This document shows, piece after piece, positions 55,747 to 64,000 of a DNA stretch of 64,000 nt (positions within the stretch are counted from its first letter, which is position 1; each line of letters opens with the position of its first letter). The position numbers and the translations under genes are program-made. Below the pieces are notes generated by a model. It saw nothing but the letters and a program-made list of their open reading frames with translations. It had not been told where the DNA came from and ran no database searches. Source of the stretch: Ryuthela nishihirai (Eukaryota; Arthropoda; Arachnida; Araneae; Heptathelidae); contig JAWZYU010000025.1 in NCBI GenBank assembly GCA_038380435.1, positions 45,888,691-45,952,690 of the forward strand, read 5' to 3'.

Positions 55747-57342
55747 AAGGGTGTTTACAAACAATCTAGTCAAACTTTGGCAACATGTTCTACTGTGCAT
55801 AGTGATGAAAATTTTTTTTATGAACATTGGGTTAGAATCACTTCTCTTCTGAGTTATAGCACACTTGAGAGTGCAAATAAGAAAGCCTGTGAAGTTTTTA
55901 TTCCATTTACTACAGCACACTTTAAGTGATTGATTAGAACAATTATAAAAACCTACATTAGAGCAAGTGTTCGAAATGCCTCCCTGAGCAGCAATTACAC
56001 ACCTCATAGCATCTTCTCATTGACTGTCAAACACATTCAAAACCCTCCGGAGTGTTCTGAATTATTTGTGAACCATCCATGATCTGTTCATGGAGAGCTA
56101 ATGTATTAGGAACCAGGGTAATGTAAACATCAGCCTTAATATGCTCCCATAAGAAATCCAGTGGATTCAAATTGGGAGAAGCATGCAGGTCATGCAGTTA
56201 GCTCACCTCTACCAGTTCAATGTGTAGGATATGTAAGATTGAGATGTTTTCCAACAGTGAGGCTAAAATGTGCTGGAACTCCATCAGGCATGAACCACGT
56301 GATGGCATGTTGCTAACAGAATATCTTCCAGCAATGCAGGTAATTCCACTTCCAAGAAATGTGTATATTGTTGGTATTTGAGAATTGGTGGCAAAAAAAA
56401 AGGATCGACCAGCCCAAACATTCACATGAAACCTCTGCTGATGCCAAGACTGGGTGATTTCACAAGGATTTTTCTGGTCCCAATGGTGAATGTTATAAAA
56501 ATTCACAATGCCTTGTCATGTGAATTGCAATTCATTGTTAAAACACAGGCAATGGGAAAAACCAGGTGCAATACACTGCTGCAAAAGCATGACTCGTAGA
56601 TGACATCAGATGGTGAGAGGGCCTGTGCTTGCTTGCAATGTGATATGAGTAGAGTTGGTCCTGATGTAAAATTCTCCATAGAATATTCAATGGAGTCATT
56701 TCTCCATGAAATAGCTACATCTGCTGCTACTTTCCTTGTGCTAGTCCCAGGATCTTCTGTGATCATGTTCAGCACTTGTTCCTCTAAAGGTGTTTGGACA
56801 CTTATCCCTCCCCCTTTCTTCAATAACATGAGAGAATGTCTCTTGATGAAGATGCTGATAGATGGCTGCAAAAAGGATATCTGGCTGGAAATTGTCAGTG
56901 TGGAAAAGCTAGTCTGTAGAGATGCTGAGTTTCACTGCAGTTTCCATTCGCTCATCCATAAATGAAATCAATGTCGGCCATTTCAGTGTTCAAGAACTGA
57001 TTAGGAAGGTCACAAATAATATGTGGAGTAACATAACAATAAGACTACTGATTCACTTGCATAATTTCAGAACAACTGATTAGCAAAACTGCTAGATCAC
57101 TTTATGTAGAATTACCTCACCCAGAAGGGTGGGATTTTGTCCAAAATTTGCATAAATCTATGTCACCAGACATGCAAATGATGCAAATTTACTTAGCATC
57201 AGACCTTTTGACAAGCTTTCTTACTTGCACTCTCAAAATGTGCTATAACTCAGAAGGGATATGATTTTGACCTAGTGACCATAGAAACGTTTTTCATTAT
57301 GTATGTTCCAAAAGTTTGACTAGACCTTTTCAAAACACCCTG
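55747..57342 (-). mobile_element. Mariner/IS630-like element with long TIRs
   Basis: The ends are AAGGGTGTTTACAAACAATC and, in reverse, CAGGGTGTTTTGAAAAGGTC. Both continue with CTAGTCAAACTTT and further matching sequence, including TGTGCTATAACTCAGAAG, for roughly 140 bp. TA flanks both ends (55745-55746 and 57343-57344). The interior is a decayed transposase on the - strand. Confidence 0.85.
55940..56871 (-). pseudogene. Mariner/IS630-type transposase
   Basis: In order on the - strand: VQTPLEEQVLNMITEDPGTS with TRKVAADVAIS (helix-turn-helix), HNIHHWDQKNP with WHQQRFHVNVWAG, a degraded ELLENISIL region, then LDFLWEHIKADVYI-like and RCYEVCNCCSGRHFEHLL. The layout is that of the IS630-related mariner transposases abundant in arthropods. 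A deletion removes the second D block and stops are frequent. Confidence 0.75.
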
Positions 57343-57344
57343 TA

Positions 57345-57689
57345 TGTTAAAAAAAAATGCACCCTGATATCTCAGAATCACCAATTTTTTTCACCTTTGA
57401 TATGCAAATGTGAATTTTTTTTTTTCTGTTGGTAACTTTTTTTTTTTACATTTGGATAGAGGGTATCCAGAAATATGTCAAGTATAGCAAACTTTGAAGA
57501 AATATCCCCAACAGGTGCAAACCTGTTATTGCCTATTTATTCAACTACAGCAAATTCAATGTATCTTGGTTTCTAATTTTACTAGATTATTAATTCAAAA
57601 CAATCTTTAACACATTTCTCAGACAAATTTTCTTTTACACAACTTCTATTATATAAATTGCACAAAAGGTGTACTATAAAATGAATCAG
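57345..57689. other. No gene recognised
   Basis: Poly-T runs and AT-rich sequence. Confidence 0.5.
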
Positions 57690-57855
57690 TTGCAAGGTCT
57701 AAGGGACCTGGGTTCGGGCCACACGAAAGGCATGGATGTTCGTGTTATTTTTCTGCTGTGGTCCTGCCATCCTCACAGACCTACTATGGCCTATAAACTG
57801 ACAGGCTCCTGTCAGACCTCTGTGGCAAGCAGCTGCTTGAGGGGGTATTTTTTTT
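57690..57855 (+). repeat. SINE family B
   Basis: It has the B box GGTTCGGGCC, TTTTTCTGCTGTGGTCCTGCC, CTGACAGGCTCCTGTCAG and GCAAGCAGCTGCTTGAGGGGG with a T-rich tail. It abuts an inverted RTE fragment. Confidence 0.8.
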
Positions 57856-58325
57856 TTACATCCCCTACTACATTTGAATCCACACTGCTCATCATGCAAT
57901 TCTCTGCCAACCAGATTCTTAATTCTATTAAGCACAATCATGCAAAGAACTTTTCCTGGAACAGAAAGTAGGCTGATACCCCCTATAGGTATCACAAGAA
58001 CTGTAATTAAACAAATCACAGCTTTTTAAAAATAGGGATAATAATAGCTCTGTAAAATACTTTAGGAACAATGCCTTTATGATAAAAAAATATTCAAAAT
58101 TTCAGTCAGCCATGTGGTAACAAAAACATTCCCTGCTTTATGTACTTCAGTAGTAATTTCATTTACCCCTGGGGATTTATGTAGTTTAAGTTCAGATATA
58201 GTCAAATATAATGTCTGACTATGATACAGGGCCAACATTACATAGAACTCATGGCTGACCATTATTTGTTCAGTATGTAATGAGTTATGGAAGTTTGAAT
58301 ATTTAGCGATAACAATGCCAGCCAC
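57856..58325 (-). pseudogene. RTE reverse transcriptase fragment
   Basis: On the - strand: ISELKLHKSPGVNEITTEVH, VTTWLTEILNIF, then GGISLLSVPGKVLCMIVLNR, IKNLVGRELHDEQCGF. These are RT motifs 0-2 of the RTE. Frameshifted near 58020-58080. Confidence 0.8.
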
Positions 58326-58799
58326 AAAAATTGACTTCAGAAGTTAATTAAAACTTAGTAATAAGTATTGTATCAAAGTAAAATAAGTGTTTAATAGAAT
58401 AAGTTTGTATTTTAGAACTTTGTGCAAAGAATTCTTTCACTATTCTTCAGTTTTGTATAAGTTTCTTAAGACTGGCATCGCTGTTGTTAAATATTCACAC
58501 TTACATAACTCATTAAATACTGAATATGTTGAAAATCGAGATTTTGATTGAGATCTTTGTTTGCAGTCACATTTTTTAAAACAAAACAAAAAAACTTAGT
58601 TTAGAAGTTATAGAGCTTTGACGTTAGCTTTCGTTGACTTAACACAGGGATTTTCCTTAATTTATAGAAACCAGTGTAGTTCCAAGTTTGACCTAGATTC
58701 TACTATAGGATACAAATTGAACTGTTAAGACAGTACGTTGAGGATTGATGCATTCCTAGAAAACATCGGTAAAAAAACTTAGTTACGGTAGTAAAAAAT
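58326..58799. other. No gene recognised
   Basis: AT-rich sequence. Confidence 0.5.
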
Positions 58800-58924
58800 G
58801 GACCCTTTGGAAGCAACAGAAAATTTGATACCTTTTGAATCTAGATGTCTAAACACTATCTTGGCCATTAGGTGGTTTCATTTTGCAAGTAATTATGAGT
58901 CCATAATCACTTTTGAGCAGTATA

Positions 58925-60914
58925 CAGGTAAATCCAGTTATAATGCAGTGCTCGGAGTCCAAAGAATAGCATCGCAAAATTAACAAAAAAATTAACAAAA
59001 ATTCAAGCCATTTTTTGCCATTCAAACTTCGTATATTGGCCAACTATATCTATATCAACTTGTGTTTGTATAACAAAAAATTAACAAAAATTCAAATTTC
59101 ATATATTGGCCAACTATATCTATATCAACTTGTGTTTGCCACTTTTTTGCATGCTATAAATTGCAATAGAAGGAAAACTGAAAAATCATGCAAAAATATT
59201 ATTACATGGAAAATTAAATTAATATGATATATTGCATTGTTTTAATCATGTCTTGACGTACAATAAAGTAATTAAAACCAGTAATAAACACTTAAGAATG
59301 GATAACGCTTTTTTGCTGGTTAGATTTATTTACATAAGTGTTGCAATGTGCTATTTACATGGGGCTGAGTGCTTCCAACTGTACTCAGCAGTCATCATAA
59401 GGGCAGCGTACAGTTCCTTGTATAGGCAGATTATTGGTGACAGATTAGGTTAAGCAAAAATAATATATTTTTTTTCTTGCAGACATGAACTGACGAGAGG
59501 AAGTTTCAGCATGCTAATGGAGTAAAAGTCACTAGGCAGCAGCAGTTCAGTGCTTTTCCAGTATCACTATCACTTAGACGTAATCCCTTCTCAGTAGCGA
59601 GAGTGCAGAACAATGAGCTGTTTTCCACATGCTGGTCACAAGCTTCAGAGGAGCAATGCTCCACAGTTGAAGTGTCGAATTAGTCTTATGCAGTGGGGAG
59701 GAGGGGTGTGGTCGGTTGGCCATTGGTAGTGAGGGGGTGGGAAGTCACATAGCAAGATGCGCTTTGCTGCAGGAAGAAGGGGTGTGTTAAAGTTGCAACA
59801 TCTGTCTCGGAAGGCGAAAATTTCGAGGGTTTCATGGAAAGTAATGAGTTTTGGAGTGGGGGAAGGAGACAATGTATGTGGAGTCAAACTGGGGGCCACT
59901 ACACGCACCCTAAAACAAAGAATAGATGAGCATAAACAGGACATTAGAAACAAAATTCCACAAACCACCCTTGCTAAAATCGTCCTTGATAGCAAGGTAG
60001 CCCCCCAGTTCGACTCCACATACATTGTCTCCTTCCCCCACTCCAAAACTCGTTACTTTCCGTGAAACCCTCGAAATTTTCGCCTTCCAAGACAGATGTT
60101 GCAACTTTAACACACCCCTTCCTCCTGCAGCAAAGTGCATCTTGCTATATGACTTCCCACCCCCACTACCAATGGCCAACCGGCCACACCCCTCTTCCCC
60201 ACTGCATAAGACTAATTTGACACTTCAACTGCGCAGTATTGCTCCTCTGAAGCTTGTGACCAGCATGTGGAAAACAGCTCACTGTTCTGCACTCTCTCTA
60301 CTGAGAAGGGATTACGTCTAAGTGATGGTGATACTGGAAAAGCACTGAACTGCTGCTACCTAGTGACTTTTACTCCATTAGCATGCTGAAACTTCCTCTC
60401 ATCAGTTCATCTCTGCAAGAAAAAAAGATATTATTTTTGCTTAACCTAATCTGTCACCAATAATCTGCCTATACAAGGAACTGTATACCACCCTGATGAT
60501 GAATGCTGAGTACAGTTGAAAGTGTTCAGCTCCATGTAAACAACACATTGCAACACTTATGTAAATAAATCTAACTGGCAGAAAAGTGTTCATTCTTATG
60601 TGTGAATAATGATGCCGTGAAATTGTTTATCAACTTACCACTATATTATCAACCATTAATGAAGTTTGTACAATAAACACACATATTTCGTTATCATTTT
60701 TAGCTTTCCACATGGCTGTATTGGTAGTTACATTCGTGTTTTTAAATTGAGATATAGTCCACACATACACAATACTACACAAGCAATCCAATATTTAGTT
60801 CTTGAGTAAAAAATTACGTTTCATATGACAAAAAAAAAAATGAGAGCCATTGTTTGCATCGCATTATAAGCAGAATCATGTTCTATTGGATTGCATTTTA
60901 ATGGGATTTACCTG
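58925..60914. mobile_element. TA-flanked 2-kb element containing a giant inverted repeat
   Basis: The ends are CAGGTAAATCCAGTTATAATG and, in reverse, CAGGTAAATCCCATTAAAATG, with TA on both sides (58923-58924 and 60915-60916). This suits a pogo/Tigger-type non-autonomous element. The core is a pair of ~610-bp arms (59287-59898 and 59999-60604) around a ~100-bp spacer. A tandem duplication of about 76 bp lies at 59000-59140. Confidence 0.82.
59287..60604. repeat. Inverted repeat with ~610-bp arms
   Basis: Long stretches match exactly in reverse complement, for example CTGCAGGAAGAAGGGGTGTG (left) against its complement in the right arm, with scattered differences and small indels. The spacer-side open frame (+, 59757-60065) reads CGVKLGATTRTLKQRIDEHK, which resembles the GIY-YIG endonuclease tail of Penelope-like elements. 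That resemblance is short and tentative. Confidence 0.85.
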
Positions 60915-61032
60915 TATTGTGCAGAGAGAGTGAGACTATATTGGTTTGGCCATGTTGCCCATATACATGACTACAGATCAGTTTATAAGTTTATTTACAG
61001 TGCGCCTGAAGGCATCAGAATACAGTGTGTGT

Positions 61033-61033
<1 letters not shown>

Positions 61034-61070
<37 letters not shown>
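61034..61070. repeat. G37 homopolymer
   Basis: A run of 37 G sits at the place where the related RTE copy has CGGAGGGGGAG. It is an expansion of a short G tract in a dead LINE or an assembly artefact. Confidence 0.9.
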
Positions 61071-61071
<1 letters not shown>

Positions 61072-61130
61072 ATAAATGATAAACAGGACTTTGTTAGAAT
61101 TTGCCTGCAGGTATTAATGTAATGTTTCTA

Positions 61131-61349
61131 TAACTAAATAACTGATATTAATACCAATAGTGAGACTGCTCAATGTTTTAAAATTATATACTGTGCTAAT
61201 TATTTAATTTTAATCAAGTGAGAAAGTTTTTAATCTATCTTATTTTTCAAATATTCCTATATATGTTTAAGATAAATTCAAATAGAAATATATAAACTTT
61301 TATTTTTAAGAAATATATAAAAAAAGAATTAATAAACAACAATGAAATT
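61131..61349. other. AT-rich, no gene
   Basis: Nothing seen besides poly-A and poly-T. Confidence 0.5.
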
Positions 61350-61355
61350 ACAGAC

Positions 61356-61404
61356 CTTTCCTGCACCACTTCCCCACTCTCCAGTTTGATTTGTCCGAAC
61401 TGAG
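61356..61404 (-). CDS. ATP5IF1: ATP synthase inhibitor IF1, 49-bp exon
   Basis: The acceptor is TTTTGGTTACAG and the donor is AAAG|GTCTGT, which is weaker than usual. After one base completing the previous codon, 16 codons read SVRTNQTGEWGSGAGK. These lead into GGGSGGSVR of the micro-exon, giving the Gly- and Ser-rich stretch typical of the mature IF1 N-terminus. The exon with the ATG and mitochondrial transit peptide should lie upstream (higher coordinates) and was not found in the remaining 2.6 kb. Choice of donor is supported by frame continuity only. Confidence 0.8.
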
Positions 61405-62785
61405 CTGTAACCAAAAGAAATAAAAGATTATATCAATTTCTCTTCAAGTGTTTTCATGTAACTGAAATGTAATAATAAAGTATAATTAGTTGGAAATCAT
61501 ATATTAACTCAATAATTTAATAGCTAATTTTGTTTTACTATCATAACAGTTGCTGCTATTTATAGTGCATTAGGTTTTAGAAATAAATGAGAATTAGGAA
61601 TAATGGCTTGAGTTTAATTCTCTAAGACACTTTATTTAAAAAGCACTAGAATGAAATACTATGCTACTTAGTATCAACAATAGTAAAGGAGATATTTACA
61701 TACTGGTGATTGACTAGTCAGATGATCTTTTGAGATCAAAGTTGATAGTGGCAAGTTGCTATTATAGAGCAAAGACCATGACAGTGAGCACAGAATACTC
61801 AAAGTGGAAAGCTGGTGAGAGATGTTGGAAAAGTTCGAGCTCATTGCTTAAATTGAATTTTCCTTCTGTTGACATATCAATGGTTCTTGACTGCAGTAGG
61901 GTCAGTGACCGTTGCTGATACTTATAGTAGTAAACAGTGTGCTTTGACATATTAAAATCCTGCCAACCAAAGCAATATTGATAACCAACCTCACCCAAAA
62001 TAAAGCCATACTCCCGAAACAGCCTAATCCCCCCACTTCAGAGAACCTAACCCCCCACCCATGACCCAATATGACACACAGCCCTATCCTATGACCCAAC
62101 ATGCCACACAGAATAATTCCTTAAGGCAAACAACCACTACACCCCAACACATAACATACATCAATTAAATAACCAACACCCAAGAATATTCCTTTCTTAA
62201 ACCTCTCCTCCTTGCAACTTACTCAACAGCAATGAGCAAAATTTGCATACCCCACACCACTACCATCCCTACAAAAAGTTATACCAAAATAAGATCAAAC
62301 CATAAACCCAATATTGTATGTGCACAAAGAAAATCTAAAGATTTAAATTCTACTGCAGCATTCAATCATACAATAATAATCAACCTAACACAAAAATAAG
62401 AAGCGATATCAAAAATCTGGAAAACCTGAAGAAGGAAAATACTATTATTTCTCTCTGATAAAACTGATTAATTGGTGTTATTACACACAGATGATTATAT
62501 CAGAAAACTTAAAGTAACACTAGACAATTAGTAACAGAAATGCCTATGACCACCTACAGCAATTTTAAACTGGCACACTTGAAAACACTTTTTTTTACAA
62601 GTCGACTTAGCCAAAGCCTGCAAACCCCCATTATACCCAAAACACACTTCAGCTATTTGTCAAAATTAAATTACACCAACCTTTGAAACCTTTTAGACCA
62701 TTTGTAGCCATACAAAATTCTCTCATATAAAACTTTTTCACTTCTTTTCCCCATATTAAACTTGCTGATCAAGCACTATACACAT
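61405..62785. other. Upstream IF1 intron part, no gene recognised
   Basis: A C-rich stretch (62000-62240) and AT-rich sequence. I searched the - strand for an ATG exon with a basic, Ser- and Arg-rich presequence ending in a GT donor and could not support one. Confidence 0.45.
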
Positions 62786-64000
62786 CACATCATCATCATC
62801 CTCAAGCAGCCATGGGCTATGGAAGTCCAATCAGACCATGCAATTTAGTTCTCCAAGCATATCTGTCATGAACTACATCTGATGCATCTGGCCACTGCAC
62901 ACCAATTCTAACAAAGTCCTGTTTGACACTGTCTGTCCACCACATCCTAGGTCTCCCTCCTCTTTCTGAGGCCTTTAGCACACTGTTCATAACCCTACTC
63001 GCTAATCTATAATTATCCATATGAGTAACATGACTAAACCAACAGAATTTCTCTCTACACAATATACTACTCAAAGGAGGTTGTCTACTCCTTTGCCTAA
63101 CCACATCACTACTTACATAGTTGAACCACCTAATGCCGAAGATACAAGATCATTACAACTGAGTAAGCATGTAGAATCAAAAGCATAAAGTTCCATGTTA
63201 TCTTGTTTACAAAGCATCCAAGTTTCACTAACAGAACTAACCCTAGAAAAGAACCAAACTATTATACAGTCTAATTTCAGTCTTTAGGTGTACACACCTT
63301 TCTCCACACTCTCCATATATTTTTAAACGTCTCAGCAGCAATCCCTATTCATCTGCTAATATTATGACACACAGAACCAGTATCTGTTACATAGCTCCCA
63401 TGATAATTAAACTGTGACATCTGCTCAAGACTGCAACCATTCAGATTAACTGAATCACAGCCTGCCTGACCAATTTTCATCACTTTAGTTTTTATCTCTG
63501 TTTATAACCAAACCTGCCAACTGTCTCGTCAACAGTTTGAATGAAAGAGTTGAGCTCATCAACATCGTTTGCTAAAAGGCTAAATTATCAGCAAAATCTA
63601 AAAATTTCAAATCTCTAGACCATTTAAGACCAAACTCTTTCCCTTGCAGTGAATTTTGCACAACATAATCAATAATCAAACTAAAGAGAAAGGGAGACAA
63701 AATGCACCGTTGTCGAATACCAGAAGTGCTGCTAAACCAATTGCTACAAGCCTTACCAACTCTCGCATACACAGTCACATTATTCTGATACGACTGTGTA
63801 TGACTCAGTGTTATTATAGAGAGTTTTCATTATGTTAACTAACTTGTCTGGTATGCCATACAATCTCACAATCAACCACAAATTATGATGATCAACAGAG
63901 TCAAAAGCCATTTTGAAATTGACATACCTAGTAAACTAAAACTCTAAACATTTCTCAAGAATCTGTCTGAATGAAAATATCTGATCTACACATATCTGTC
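62786..64000 (-). pseudogene. RTE LINE, C-terminal half, runs off the window
   Basis: From the 3' end: (GAT)n tail at 62786-62803, GGCTGCTTGAGG, then PLSSILCREKFCWFSHVTH, RPRMWWTDSVKQDFVRIGVQ and DRYAWRTKL (62817-63104). Further on, in frame-shifted pieces, the NGCSLEQ region and SPFLFSLIIDYV with a degraded YADD (DFADN), continuing to the RT region at 64000. The tail type differs from the GGA tail of the copy at 37.1 kb. Confidence 0.85.

Larger units (their letters stand above)
58800..61130 (+). pseudogene. RTE C-terminal fragment, split by a DNA transposon
   Basis: The left part (58800-58922) reads FESRCLNTILAIRWFHFASN. The right part (60915-61130) reads LYCAERVRLYWFGHVAHIHD and, after the poly-G run, QDFVRI. 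Together they match 36740-36990 of the main RTE. The host site GCAGTATATTGTGCAG is split at TA by the element 58925-60914. Confidence 0.82.

Noticed and set aside
59645..60321. Open frames of 89-133 codons on both strands
   Set aside because: They mirror each other because of the inverted repeat and change content between arms, so they are not evidence of a conserved protein.
60492..60540. Hammerhead ribozyme-like core (CTGATGA ... GAAA) in the right arm of the giant inverted repeat
   Set aside because: The two core boxes are present and stem II is partly possible, but no complementary stem I flanks them, and the left arm copy has lost the CTGATGA box. Chance or decay is more likely.

Overview
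This is a 64-kb stretch of an AT-rich animal nuclear genome. It holds only two host genes, both split by introns, and almost everything else is transposable-element debris. Splice sites, AATAAA signals, tRNA-headed SINEs, Jockey and RTE LINEs, Tc1/mariner, hAT, MULE and pogo elements all point to a metazoan. The mix, and a LINE 3' end rich in AACC repeats, suggest an arthropod, perhaps a chelicerate such as a spider. That assignment is from memory and is low confidence. I see no CRISPR array, operon, rRNA gene or functional tRNA gene.

Host genes. (1) The last two coding exons of mitochondrial asparaginyl-tRNA synthetase (NARS2) lie on the + strand at 4361-4485 and 8428-8572, with a poly(A) signal 12 bases after the stop. 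(2) The mitochondrial ATP synthase inhibitor IF1 (ATP5IF1) lies on the - strand in four exons at 61356-61404, 55569-55594, 45866-45929 and 28532-28675. The exons join in frame across introns of 5.8, 9.6 and 17.2 kb. The transit-peptide exon was not found. The two genes converge tail to tail and both act in mitochondria.

Layout. 0-8.6 kb: a tRNA-like palindrome, a Jockey LINE, NARS2, and an LTR plus a broken mariner in the NARS2 intron. 8.7-22 kb: Tc1 and hAT elements, SINEs, a 1.6-kb hAT-type element filled with a ~20-bp minisatellite, and a rearranged RTE. 22-25.1 kb: remnants of a virus-like integrating element (capsid-like protein, PLA2-like protein, integrase) next to a Tigger-like transposon. 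28.5-61.4 kb: the IF1 locus, whose introns hold an apparently intact MULE (TIRs, perfect 9-bp TSD, uninterrupted transposase), an RTE with a 5' inversion and a 425-bp GGA tail, a nearly full-length Jockey, a second minisatellite hAT, several Tc1/mariner copies, and a 2-kb TA-flanked element containing a ~610-bp-armed inverted repeat. 62.8-64 kb: another RTE on the - strand that runs off the window.

Mobilisation. Three tRNA-headed SINE families occur. The Ile-headed family ends in the same GCTGCTTGAGG tail as the local RTE, so RTE probably mobilised it. The Thr-headed family (seven copies) mostly has clear ~12-bp target duplications. Element boundaries below come from TIR and TSD matches made by eye. 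Family names come from motif recognition without any database search.
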